A DNA stretch of 64,000 nucleotides, taken from contig JAWNZC010000237.1 of assembly GCA_035771165.1 (NCBI GenBank), positions 434,001 through 498,000 of the forward strand, read 5' to 3'. A program made the position numbers and the translations under genes. The DNA is from Paragorgia papillata (lineage: Eukaryota; Cnidaria; Anthozoa; Scleralcyonacea; Coralliidae). A model generated the notes under the pieces. It did no database searches. It was not told the origin of the DNA and saw only the letters and a list, made by a program, of their open reading frames with translations. Below, piece after piece: positions 51,561 to 64,000 of the stretch. Numbering within the stretch: position 1 is the first letter of the stretch; each line of letters opens with the position of its first letter.

Positions 51561-54500
51561 TGGAAGTAAGGCTGAAATATTCTAGTTGATTGTATAGCAC
51601 ACCCACTATGGAATAACCACTGAAAAAAGTAGAACAATCCATTCAATTTTTAATGAGATAAACCACTTTACTTTTTTACTTTTTATGGTCAAAATCGGTC
51701 AAAAAGTAGTAAAGGGGTTGTTAGCCTCTACTTTTTGACCGATTTTGGCCATTTTTCAACTTTGGAAGTAAGGGTAAATATTTTAGTTCATTGTATAGCA
51801 CACCAACTATGGAATAACCACTGAAAAAAGTAGAACAATCCATTCAATTTTTAATGAGATAAACCACTTTACTTTTTATGGTCAAAATCGGTCAAAAAGT
51901 AAAGGGGTTAGCCTTTACTTTTTAACCGATTTTGGCCATTTTTCAACTTTGGAAGTAAGGGTAAATATTTTAGTTCATCGTATAGCACACCAACTATGGA
52001 ATAACCACTGAAAAAAGTAGAACAATCCATTCAATTTTTAATGAGATAAACCACTTTACTTTTTTACTTTTTATGGTCAAAATCGGTCAAAAAGTAAAGG
52101 GGTTGTTAGCCTCTACTTTTGACCGATTTTGGGCATTTTTCAACTTTGGAAGTAAGGCTAAATATTTTAGTTCATTGTATAGCACACCAACTATGGAATA
52201 ACCACTGAAAAAAGTAGAACAATCCATTCAATTTTTAATGAGATAAACCACTTTACTTGTTTACTTTTTATGGCCAAAATCGGTTTTTGACCGATTTTGA
52301 CCATAAAAAGTAAAAAAGTAAAGTGGTTTATCTCATTAAAAATTGAATGGATTGTTCTACTTTTTTCAGTGGTTATTCCATAGTTGGTGTGCTATACAAT
52401 GAACTAAAATATTTAGCCTTACTTCCAAAGTTGAAAAATGGCCAAAATCGGTCAAAAAGTAAAGGCTAACCCCTTTACTTTTTGACCGATTTTGACCATA
52501 AAAAGTAAAAAAGTAAAGTGGTTTATCTCATTAAAAATTGAATGGATTGTTCTACTTTTCTCAGTGGTTATTCCATAGTTGGTGTTCTATACAATGAACT
52601 AAAATATTTAGCCTTACTTCCAAAGTTGAAAAATGGCCAAAATCGGTCAAAAAGTAAAGGCTAACCCCTTTACTTTTTGACCGATTTTGACCATAAAAAG
52701 TAAAAAAGTAAAGTGGTTTATCTCATTAAAAATTGAATGGATTGTTCTACTTTTCTCAGTGGTTATTCCATAGTTGGTGTGCTATACAATGAACTAAAAT
52801 ATTTAGCCTTACTTCCAAAGTTGAAAAATGGGCAAAATCGGTCAAAAAGTAAAGGCTAACCCCTTTACTTTTTGACCGATTTTGACCATAAAAAGTAAAA
52901 AAGTGAAGTGGTTTATCTCATTAAAAATTGAATGGATTGTTCTACTTTTTTCAGTGGTTATTCCATAGTTGGTGTTCTATACAATGAACTAAAATATTTA
53001 GCCTTACTTCCAAAGTTGAAAAATGGCCAAAATCGGTCAAAAACTAAAGGCTAACCCCTTTACTTTTTGACCGATTTTGACCATAAAAAGTAACGTGGTT
53101 TATCTCATTAAAAATTGAATGGATTGTTCTACTTTTTTCAGTGGTTATTCCATAGTTGGTGTGCTATACAATGAACTAGAATATTTCAGCCTTACTTCCA
53201 AAGTTGAAAAATGGCCAAAATCGGTCAAAAAGTAAAGGCTAACCCCTTTACTTTTTGACCGATTTTGACCATAAAAAGTAAAAAAGTAAAGTGGTTTATC
53301 TCATTAAAAATTGAATGGATTGTTCTACTTTTCTCAGTGGTTATTCCATAGTTGGTGTTCTATACAATGAACTAAAATATTTAGCCTTACTTCCAAAGTT
53401 GAAAAATGGCCAAAATCGGTCAAAAAGTAAAGGCTAACCCCTTTACTTTTTGACCGAATTTGACCATAAAAAGTAAAAAAGTAAAGTGGTTTATCTCATT
53501 AAAAATTGAATGGATTGTTCTACTTTTCTCAGTGGTTATTCCATAGTTGGTGTGCTATACAATGAACTAAAATATTTAGCCTTACTTCCAAAGTTGAAAA
53601 ATGGGCAAAATCGGTCAAAAAGTAAAGGGGTTAGCCTTTACTTTTTGACCGATTTTGACCATAAAAAGTAAAAAAGTGAAGTGGTTTATCTCATTAAAAA
53701 TTGAATGGATTGTTCTACTTTTTTCAGTGGTTATTCCATAGTTGGTGTTCTATACAATGAACTAAAATATTTAGCCTTACTTCCAAAGTTGAAAAATGGC
53801 CAAAATCGGTCAAAAACTAAAGGCTAACCCCTTTACTTTTTGACCGATTTTGACCATAAAAAGTAACGTGGTTTATCTCATTAAAAATTGAATGGATTGT
53901 TCTACTTTTTTCAGTGGTTATTCCATAGTTGGTGTTCTATACAATGAACTAAAATATTTAGCCTTACTTCCAAAGTTGAAAAATGGCCAAAATCGGTCAA
54001 AAAGTAAAGGCTAACCCCTTTACTTTTTGACCGATTTTGACCATAAAAAGTAAAAAAGTAAAGTGGTTTATCTCATTAAAAATTGAATGGATTGTTCTAA
54101 CTTTTCTCAGTGGTTATTCCATAGTTGGGTGTTCTATACAATGAACTAAAATATTTAGCCTTACTTCCAAAGTTGAAAAATGGCCAAAATCGGTCAAAAA
54201 GTAAAGGCTAACCCCTTTACTTTTTGACCGATTTTGACCATAAAAAGTAAAAAAGTAAAAGTGGTTTATCTCATTAAAAATTGAATGGATTTCTACTTTT
54301 TTCAGTGGTTATTCCATAGATTGGTGTTCTATACAATGAACTAAAATATTTAGCCTTACTTCCAAAGTTGAAAAATGGCCAAAATCGGTCAAAAAGTAAA
54401 GGCTAACCCCTTTACTTTTTGACCGATTTTGACCATAAAAAGTAAGTGGTTTATCTCATTAAAAATTGAATGGATTGTTCTACTTTTTTCAGTGGTTATT

Positions 54501-57500
54501 CCATAGTTGGTGTGCTATACAATGAACTAGAATATTTAGCCTTACTTCCAAAGTTGAAAAATGGCCAAAATCGGTCAAAAACTAAAGGCTAACCCCTTTA
54601 CTTTTTGACCGATTTTGACCATAAAAAGTAACGTGGTTTATCTCATTAAAAATTGAATGGATTGTTCTACTTTTTTCAGTGGTTATTCCATAGTTGGTGT
54701 TCTATACAATGAACTAAAATATTTAGCCTTACTTCCAAAGTTGAAAAATGGCCAAAATCGGTCAAAAAGTAAAGGCTAACCCTTTACTTTTTGACCGATT
54801 TTGACCATAAAAAGTAAAAAAGTAAAGTGGTTTATCTCATTAAAAATTGAATGGATTGTTCTACTTTTCTCAGTGGTTATTCCATAGTTGGTGTTCTATA
54901 CAATGAACTAAAATATTTAGCCTTACTTCCAAAGTTGAAAAATGGCCAAAATCGGTCAAAAAGTAAAGGCTAACCCCTTTACTTTTTGACCGATTTTGAC
55001 CATAAAAAGTAAAAAAGTAAAGTGGTTTATCTCATTAAAAATTGAATGGATTGTTCTACTTTTCTCAGTGGTTATTCCATAGTTGGTGTTCTATACAATG
55101 AAACTAAAATATTTAGCCTTACTTCCAAAGTTGAAAAATGGCCAAAATCGGTCAAAAAGTAAAGGCTAACCCCTTTACTTTTTGACCGATTTTGACCATA
55201 AAAAGTAAAAAAGTAAAGTGGTTTATCTCATTAAAAATTGAATGGATTGTTCTACTTTTCTCAGTGGTTATTCCATAGTTGGTGTGCTATACAATGAACT
55301 AAAATATTTAGCCTTACTTCCAAAGTTGAAAAATGGGCAAAATCGGTCAAAAAGTAAAGGCTAACCCCTTTACTTTTTGACCGATTTTGACCATAAAAAG
55401 TAAAAAAGTGAAGTGGTTTATCTCATTAAAAATTGAATGGATTGTTCTACTTTTTTCAGTGGTTATTCCATAGTTGGTGTTCTATACAATGAACTAAAAT
55501 ATTTAGCCTTACTTCCAAAGTTGAAAAATGGCCAAAATCGGTCAAAAACTAAAGGCTAACCCCTTTACTTTTTGACCGATTTTGACCATAAAAAGTAACG
55601 TGGTTTATCTCATTAAAAATTGAATGGATTGTTCTACTTTTTTCAGTGGTTATTCCATAGTTGGTGTGCTATACAATGAACTAGAATATTTCAGCCTTAC
55701 TTCCAAAGTTGAAAAATGGCCAAAATCGGTCAAAAAGTAAAGGCTAACCCCTTTACTTTTTGACCGATTTTGACCATAAAAAGTAAAAAAGTAAAGTGGT
55801 TTATCTCATTAAAAATTGAATGGATTGTTCTACTTTTCTCAGTGGTTATTCCATAGTTGGTGTTCTATACAATGAACTAAAATATTTAGCCTTACTTCCA
55901 AAGTTGAAAAATGGCCAAAATCGGTCAAAAAGTAAAGGCTAACCCCTTTACTTTTTGACCGATTTTGACCATAAAAAGTAAAAAAGTAAAGTGGTTTATC
56001 TCATTAAAAATTGAATGGATTGTTCTACTTTTTTCAGTGGTTATTCCATAGTTGGTGTGCTATACAATGAACTAAAATATTTAGCCTTACTTCCAAAGTT
56101 GAAAAAATGGCCAAAATCGGTCAAAAAGTAAAGGGGTTAGCCTTTACTTTTTGACCGATTTTGACCATAAAAAAGTAAAAAAGTGAAGTGGTTTATCTCA
56201 TTAAAAATTGAATGGATTGTTCTACTTTTTTCAGTGGTTTATTCCATAGTTGGTGTTCTATACAATGAACTAAAATATTTAGCCTTACTTCCAAAGTTGA
56301 AAAATGGCCAAAATCGGTCAAAAACTAAGGCTAACCCCTTTACTTTTTGACCGATTTTGACCATAAAAAGTAACGTGGTTTATCTCATTAAAAATTGAAT
56401 GGATTGTTCTACTTTTTTCAGTGGTTATTCCATAGTTGGTGTTCTATACAATGAACTAAAATATTTAGCCTTACTTCCAAAGTTGAAAAATGGCCAAAAT
56501 CGGTCAAAAAGTAAAGGCTAACCCCTTTACTTTTTGACCGATTTTGACCATAAAAAGTAAAAAAGTAAAGTGGTTTATCTCATTAAAAATTGAATGGATT
56601 GTTCTACTTTTCTCAGTGGTTATTCCATAGTTGGTGTTCTATACAATGAACTAAAATATTTAGCCTTACTTCCAAAGTTGAAAAATGGCCAAAATCGGTC
56701 AAAAAGTAAAGGCTAACCCCTTTACTTTTTCACCGATTTTGACCATAAAAAGTAAAAAAGTAAAGTGGTTTATCTCATTAAAAATTGAATGGATCGTTCT
56801 ACTTTTTTCAGTGGTTATTCCATAGTTGGTGTTCTATACAATGAACTAAAATATTTAGCCTTACTTCCAAAGTTGAAAAATGGACAAAATCGGTCAAAAA
56901 CTAAAGGCTAACCCCTTTACTTTTTGACCGATTTTGACCATAAAAAGTAACGTGGTTTATCTCATTAAAAATTGAATGGATTGTTCTACTTTTTTCAGTG
57001 GTTATTCCATAGTTGGTGTGCTATACAATGAACTAGAATATTTCAGCCTTACTTCCAAAGTTGAAAAATGGCCAAAATCGGTCAAAAACTAAAGGCTAAC
57101 CCCTTTACTTTTTGACCGATTTTGACCATAAAAAGTAACGTGGTTTATCTCATTAAAAATTGAATGGATTGTTCTACTTTTTTCAGTGGTTATTCCATAG
57201 TTGGTGTGCTATACAATGAACTAGAATATTTCAGCCTTACTTCCAAAGTTGAAAAATGGCCAAAATCGGTCAAAAAGTAAAGGCTAACCCCTTTACTTTT
57301 TGACCGATTTTGACCATAAAAAGTAAAAAAGTAAAGTGGTTTATCTCATTAAAAATTGAATGGATTGTTCTACTTTTCTCAGTGGTTATTCCATAGTTGG
57401 TGTTCTATACAATGAACTAAAATATTTAGCCTTACTTCCAAAGTTGAAAAAATGGCCAAAATCGGTCAAAAAGTTAAAGGCTAACCCCTTTACTTTTTGA

Positions 57501-60500
57501 CCGATTTTTGACCATAAAAAGTAAAAAAGTAAAGTGGTTTATCTCATTAAAAATTGAATGGATTGTTCTACTTTTCTCAGTGGTTATTCCATAGTTGGTG
57601 TTCTATACAATGAACTAAAATATTTAGCCTTACTTTCCAAAGTTGAAAAATGGCCAAAATCGGTCAAAAAGTAAAGGCTAACCCCTTTTACTTTTTTGAC
57701 CGATTTTGACCATAAAAAGTAAAAAAGTAAAGTGGTTTATCTCATTAAAAATTGAATGGATTGTTCTACTTTTCTCAGTGGTTATTCCATAGTTGGTGTG
57801 CTATACAATGAACTAAAATATTTAGCCTTACTTCCAAAGTTGAAAAAATGGGCAAAATCGGTCAAAAAGTAAAGGCTAACCCCTTTACTTTTTGACCGAT
57901 TTTGACCATAAAAAGTAAAAAAGTGAAGTGGTTTATCTCATTAAAAATTGAATGGATTGTTCTACTTTTTTCAGTGGTTATTCCATAGTTGGTGTTCTAT
58001 ACAATGAACTAAAATATTTAGCCTTACTTCCAAAGTTGAAAAAATGGCCAAAATCGGTCCAAAAACTAAAGGCTAACCCCTTTACTTTTTGACCGATTTT
58101 GACCATAAAAAGTAACGTGGTTTATCTCATTAAAAATTGAATGGATTGTTCTACTTTTTTCAGTGGTTATTCCATAGTTGGTGTGCTATACAATGAACTA
58201 GAATATTTCAGCCTTACTTCCAAAGTTGAAAAATGGCCAAAATCGGTCAAAAAGTAAAGGCTAACCCCTTTACTTTTTGACCGATTTTGACCATAAAAAG
58301 TAAAAAAGTAAAGTGGTTTATCTCATTAAAAATTGAATGGATTGTTCTACTTTTCTCAGTGGTTATTCCATAGTTGGTGTTCTATACAATGAACTAAAAT
58401 ATTTAGCCTTACTTCCAAAGTTGAAAAATGGCCAAAATCGGTCAAAAAGTAAAGGCTAACCCCTTTACTTTTTGACCGATTTTGACCATAAAAAGTAAAA
58501 AAGTAAAGTGGTTTATCTCATTAAAAATTGAATGGATTGTTCTACATTTCTCAGTGGTTATTCCATAGTTGGTGTGCTATACAATGAACTAAAATATTTA
58601 GCCTTACTTCCAAAGTTGAAAAATGGGCAAAATCGGTCAAAAAGTAAAGGGGTTAGCCTTTACTTTTTGACCGATTTTGACCATAAAAAGTAAAAAAGTG
58701 AAGTGGTTTATCTCATTAAAAATTGAATGGATTGTTCTACTTTTTTCAGTGGTTATTCCATAGTTGGTGTTCTATACAATGAACTAAAATATTTAGCCTT
58801 ACTTCCAAAGTTGAAAAATGGCCAAAATCGGTCAAAAAGTTAAAGGCTAACCCCTTTACTATTTGACCGATTTTGACCATAAAAAGTAAAAAAGTAAAGT
58901 GGTTTATCTCATTAAAAATTGAATGGATTGTTCTACTTTTTTCAGTGGTTATTCCATAGTTGGTGTTCTATACAATGAACTAAAATATTTAGCCTTACTT
59001 CCAAAGTTGAAAAATGGACAAAATCGGTCAAAAAGTAAAGGCTAACCCCTTTACTTTTTGACCGATTTTGACCATAAAAAGTAAAACGTGGTTTATATCT
59101 CATTAAAAATTGAATGGATTGTTCTTACTTTTTTCAGTGGTTATTCCATAGTTGGTGTGCTATACAATGAACTAGAATATTTCAGCCTTACTTCCAAAGT
59201 TGAAAAATGGCCAAAATCGGTCAAAAACAAAGGCTAACCCCTTTACTTTTTGACCGATTTTGACCATAAAAAAGTAAAGTGGTTTATCTCATTAAAAATT
59301 GAATGGATTGTTCTACTTTTCTCAGTGGTTATTCCATAGTTGGTGTTCTATACAATGAACTAAAATATTTAGCCTTACTTCCAAAGTTGAAAAATGGCCA
59401 AAATCGGTCAAAAACTAAAGGCTAACCCCTTTACTTTTTGACCGATTTTGACCATAAAAAGTAACGTGGTTTATCTCATTAAAAATTGAATGGATTGTTC
59501 TACTTTTCTCAGTGGTTATTCCATAGTTGGTGTGCTATACAATGAACTAAAATATTTAGCCTTACTTCCAAAGTTGAAAAATGGGCAAAATCGGTCAAAA
59601 AGTAAAGGCTAACCCCTTTACTTTTTGACCGATTTTGACCATAAAAAGTAAAAAAGTGAAGTGGTTTATCTCATTAAAAATTGAATGGATTGTTCTACTT
59701 TTTTCAGTGGTTATTCCATAGTTGGTGTTCTATACAATGAACTAAAATATTTAGCCTTACTTCCAAAGTTGAAAAATGGCCAAAATCGGTCAAAAACTAA
59801 AGGCTAACCCCTTTACTTTTTGACCGATTTTGACCATAAAAAGTAAAAAAGTAACGTGGTTTATCTCATTAAAAATTGAATGGATTGTTCTACTTTTTTC
59901 AGTGGTTATTCCATAGTTGGTGTGCTATACAATGAACTAAAATATTTAGCCTTACTTCCAAAGTTGAAAAATGGCCAAAATCGGTCAAAAAGTAAAGGCT
60001 AACCCCTTTACTTTTTGACCGATTTTGACCATAAAAAGTAAAAAAGTAAAGTGGTTTATCTCATTAAAAATTGAATGGATTGTTCTACTTTTCTCAGTGG
60101 TTATTCCATAGTTGGTGTTCTATACAATGAACTAAAATATTTAGCCTTACTTCCAAAGTTGAAAAATGGCCAAAATCGGTCAAAAAGTAAAGGCTAACCC
60201 CTTTACTTTTTGACCGATTTTGACCATAAAAAAGTAAAAAAGTAAAGTGGTTTATCTCATTAAAAAATTGAATGGATTGTTCTACTTTTTCTCAGTGGTT
60301 TATTCCATAGTTGGTGTTCTATACAATGAACTAAAATATTTAGCCTTACTTCCAAAGTTGAAAAATGGGCAAAATCGGTCAAAAAGTAAAGGGCTAGCCT
60401 TTACTTTTTGACCGATTTTGACCATAAAAAGTAAAAAAGTGAAGTGGTTTATCTCATTAAAAATTGAATGGATTGTTCTACTTTTTTCAGTGGTTATTCC

Positions 60501-63500
60501 ATAGTTGGTGTTCTATACAATGAACTAAAATATTTAGCCTTACTTCCAAAGTTGAAAAATGGCCAAAATCGGTCAAAAAGTTAAGGCTAACCCCTTTACT
60601 TTTTGACCGATTTTGACCATAAAAAGTAAAAAAGTAAAGTGGTTTATCTCATTAAAAATTGAATGGATTGTTCTACTTTTTTCAGTGGTTATTCCATAGT
60701 TGGTGTTCTATACAATGAACTAAAATATTTAGCCTTACTTCCAAAGTTGAAAAATGGCCAAAATCGGTCAAAAACTAAAGGCTAACCCCTTTACTTTTTG
60801 ACCGATTTTGACCATAAAAAGTAAAAAAGTAACGTGGTTTATCTCATTAAAAATTGAATGGATTGTTCTACTTTTTTCAGTGGTTATTCCATAGTTGGTG
60901 TGCTATACAATGAACTAGAATATTTCAGCCTTACTTCCAAAGTTGAAAAATGGCCAAAATCGGTCAAAAACTAAAGGCTAACCCCTTTACTTTTTGACCG
61001 ATTTTGACCATAAAAAGTAACGTGGTTTATCTCATTAAAAATTGAATGGATTGTTCTACTTTTTTCAGTGGTTATTCCATAGTTGGTGTGCTATACAATG
61101 AACTAGAATATTTCAGCCTTACTTCCAAAGTTGAAAAATGGCCAAAATCGGTCAAAAAGTAAAGGCTAACCCCTTTACTTTTTGACCGATTTTGACCATA
61201 AAAAGTAAAAAAGTAAAGTGGTTTTATCTCATTAAAAATTGAATGGATTGTTCTACTTTTTTCAGTGGTTATTCCATAGTTGGTGTTCTATACAATGAAC
61301 TAAAATATTTAGCCTTACTTCCAAAGTTGAAAAAATGGCCAAAATCGGTCAAAAAGTAAAGGCTAACCCCTTTACTTTTTGACCGATTTTGACCATAAAA
61401 AGTAAAAAAGTAAAGTGGTTTATCTCATTAAAAATTGAATGGATTGTTCTACTTTTTTTCAGTGGTTATTCCATAGTTGGTGTTCTATACAATGAACTAA
61501 AATATTTAGCCTTACTTCCAAAGTTGAAAAATGGCCAAAATCGGTCAAAAACTAAAGGCTAACCCCTTTACTTTTTTGACCGATTTTGACCATAAAAAGT
61601 AACGTGGTTTTATCACATTAAAAATTGAATGGATTGTTCTACTTTTTTCAGTGGTTATTCCATAGTTGGTGTGCTATACAATGAACTAGAATATTTCAGC
61701 CTTACTTCCAAAGTTGAAAAATGGCCAAAATCGGTCAAAAAGTAAAGGCTAACCCCTTTACTTTTTGACCGATTTTGACCATAAAAAGTAAAAAAGTAAA
61801 GTGGTTTATCTCATTAAAAATTGAATGGATTGTTCTACTTTTTTCAGTGGTTATTCCATAGTTGGTGTGCTATACAATGAACTAAAATATTTAGCCTTAC
61901 TTCCAAAGTTGAAAAATGGGCAAAATCGGTCAAAAAGTAAAGGGGTTAGCCTTTACTTTTTGACCGATTTTGACCATAAAAAGTAAAAAAGTGAAGTGGT
62001 TTATCTCATTAAAAATTGAATGGATTGTTCTACTTTTTTCAGTGGTTATTCCATAGTTGGTGTTCTATACAATGAACTAAAATATTTAGCCTTACTTCCA
62101 AAGTTGAAAAATGGCCAAAATCGGTCAAAAAGTAAAGGCTAACCCCTTTACTTTTTGACCGATTTTGACCATAAAAAGTAAAAAAGTAAAGTGGTTTATC
62201 TCATTAAAAATTGAATGGATTGTTCTACTTTTTTCAGTGGTTATTCCATAGTTGGTGTTCTATACAATGAACTAAAATATTTAGCCTTACTTCCAAAGTT
62301 GAAAAAATGGCCAAAATCGGTCAAAAAGTAAAGGCTAAACCCCTTTACTTTTTGACCGATTTTGACCATAAAAAAGTAAAAAGCAAAGTGGTTTATCTCA
62401 TTAAAAATTGAATGGATTGTTCTACTTTTTTCAGTGGTTATTCCATAGTTGGTGTTCTATACAATGAACTAAAATATTTAGCCTTACTTCCAAAGTTGAA
62501 AAATGGCCAAAATCGGTCAAAAAGTAAAGGCTAACCCCTTTACTTTTTGACCGATTTTGACCATAAAAAGTAAAAAAGTAAAGTGGTTTTATCTCATTAA
62601 AAATTGAATGGATTGTTCTACTTTTTTCAGTGGTTATTCCATAGTTGGTGTTCTATACAATGAACTAAAATATTTAGCCTTACTTCCAAAGTTGAAAAAT
62701 GGCCAAAATCGGTCAAAAACTAAAGGCTAACCCCTTTACTTTTTGACCGATTTTGACCATAAAAAGTAACGTGGTTTATCTCATTAAAAATTGAATGGAT
62801 TGTTCTACTTTTTTCAGTGGTTATTCCATAGTTGGTGTGCTATACAATGAACTAAAATATTTAGCCTTACTTCCAAAGTTGAAAAATGGCCAAAATCGGT
62901 CAAAAACTAAAGGCTAACCCCTTTACTTTTTGACCGATTTTGACCATAAAAAAGTAACGTGGTTTATCTCATTAAAAATTGAATGGATTGTTCTACTTTT
63001 TTCAGTGGTTATTCCATAGTTGGTGTGCTATACAATGAACTAGAATATTTCAGCCTTACTTCCAAAGTTGAAAAATGGCCAAAATCGGTCAAAAAGTAAA
63101 GGCTAACCCCTTTACTTTTTGACCGATTTTGACCATAAAAAGTAAAAAAGTAAAGTGGTTTATCTCATTAAAAATTGAATGGATTGTTCTACTTTTTTCA
63201 GTGGTTATTCCATAGTTGGTGTGCTATACAATGAACTAAAATATTTAGCCTTACTTCCAAAGTTGAAAAATGGGCAAAATCGGTCAAAAAGTAAAGGGCT
63301 AACCCTTTACTTTTTGACCGATTTTGACCATAAAAAGTAAAAAAGTGAAGTGGTTTTATCTCATTAAAAATTGAATGGATTGTTCTACTTTTTTCAGTGG
63401 TTATTCCATAGTTGGTGTTCTATACAATGAACTAAAATATTTAGCCTTACTTCCAAAGTTGAAAAAATGGCCAAAATCGGTGAAAAAGTAAAGGCTAACC

Positions 63501-64000
63501 CCTTTACTTTTTGACCGATTTTGACCATAAAAAGTAAAAAAGTAAAGTGGTTTATCTCATTAAAAATTGAATGGATTGTTCTACTTTTCTCAGTGGTTAT
63601 TCCATAGTTGGTGTTCTATACAATGAACTAAAATATTTAGCCTTACTTCCAAAGTTGAAAAATGGCCAAAATCGGTCAAAAAGTAAAGGCTAACCCCTTT
63701 ACTTTTTGACCGATTTTGACCATAAAAAAGTAACGTGGTTTATCTCATTAAAAATTGAATGGATTGTTCTACTTTTTTCAGTGGTTATTCCATAGTTGGT
63801 GTGCTATACAATGAACTAAAATATTTCAGCCTTAATTCCAAAGTTGAAAAATGGCCAAAATCGGCCAAAAAGTAAAGGCTAACCCTTTACTTTTTGACCG
63901 ATTTTGACCATAAAAAGTAAAAAAGTAAAGTGGTTTATCTCATTAAAAATTGAATGGATTGTTCTACTTTTTTCAGTGGTTATTCCATAGTTGGTGTGCT
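51560..64000. repeat. Satellite family B, 195-bp unit, ~64 copies, runs off the window
   Basis: Consecutive copies of GACCATAAAAAG are 195, 195 and 195 bp apart (52496, 52691, 52886, 53081), with a 187-188-bp variant that lacks AAAAAGTA. Each unit has TTTATCTCATTAAAAATTGA, TGGATTGTTCTACTTTT, CAGTGGTTATTCCATAGTTG, AATGAACTAAAATATTTAGC and the same hairpin core as family A. Units 51560-52283 are inverted relative to those from 52290 on; the junction (ATCGGTTTTTGACCGAT) is a perfect palindrome centre. Variant markers recur in order (see findings). Confidence 0.97.

Noticed and set aside
49085..64000. CRISPR-like array (regular repeats with hairpins)
   Set aside because: Units are contiguous and alignable along their whole length, so there are no unique spacers; there are no cas genes and the genome is eukaryotic.

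Overview
This window reads as repeat-dense, AT-rich genomic DNA from an animal, most likely an anthozoan cnidarian (stony coral or sea anemone). The taxon is inferred from the repeat families: the GGGGGGTACTCC repeat near 9081, the 'GTCTGGTGTTAGACAGAGTAAAA' class of repeats (quoted here as two abutting motifs, GTCTGGTGTTAG and ACAGAGTAAAA), clipped LINE tails ending in (ATT)n, and many 'TTTACACGG' type MITEs. There are no bacterial-type operons. Genes are split by introns with GT-AG borders, and introns and intergenic space are filled with transposon remnants and tandem arrays.

Only two host genes can be supported, both on the + strand. (1) The 3' end of a lipin gene (Mg2+-dependent phosphatidate phosphatase): four exons at 2327-2441, 4923-4985, 6382-6422 and 8805-8985. 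They join in phase to give the last 132 residues of the LNS2 domain and C-terminus. The catalytic DxDxT part lies upstream of the window. (2) A complete five-exon gene at 26656-48534 (exons 26656-27137, 27429-27535, 38034-38146, 44518-44618, 48114-48534). It encodes 407 residues with one C2H2 zinc finger and a C-terminal C-clamp, and is an orthologue of the SLC2A4RG/ZNF395/ZNF704 family (Drosophila Glut4EF). All splice phases agree.

Layout: 1-9 kb holds the lipin 3' exons, with a 16-bp-unit minisatellite filling one intron and a MITE inserted in that array. 9-20 kb is intergenic, made of nested terminal-inverted-repeat elements (TTAA-flanked, hAT, Tc1/mariner and unclassified). 20.6-24 kb holds two tandem arrays. 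26.6-48.5 kb is the zinc-finger gene, whose introns carry MITEs, four tandem arrays, a GA-rich microsatellite, LINE 3' ends, a decayed DIRS-like reverse transcriptase and a decayed LINE-type ORF1. 49.1-64.0 kb is almost pure satellite DNA: two related families that share a hairpin core. The second has a 195-bp unit, about 60 copies, one large inversion and hints of higher-order structure; it runs off the end of the window.

I did not find a new multi-gene system. The points most worth following are the hairpin satellite with its inversion and higher-order pattern, four hammerhead-ribozyme-like motifs at the ends of what look like Penelope-like element remnants, a near-perfect 321-bp palindrome inside an hAT element, and two cases where a dispersed repeat in this window appears to have seeded a minisatellite in the same window.
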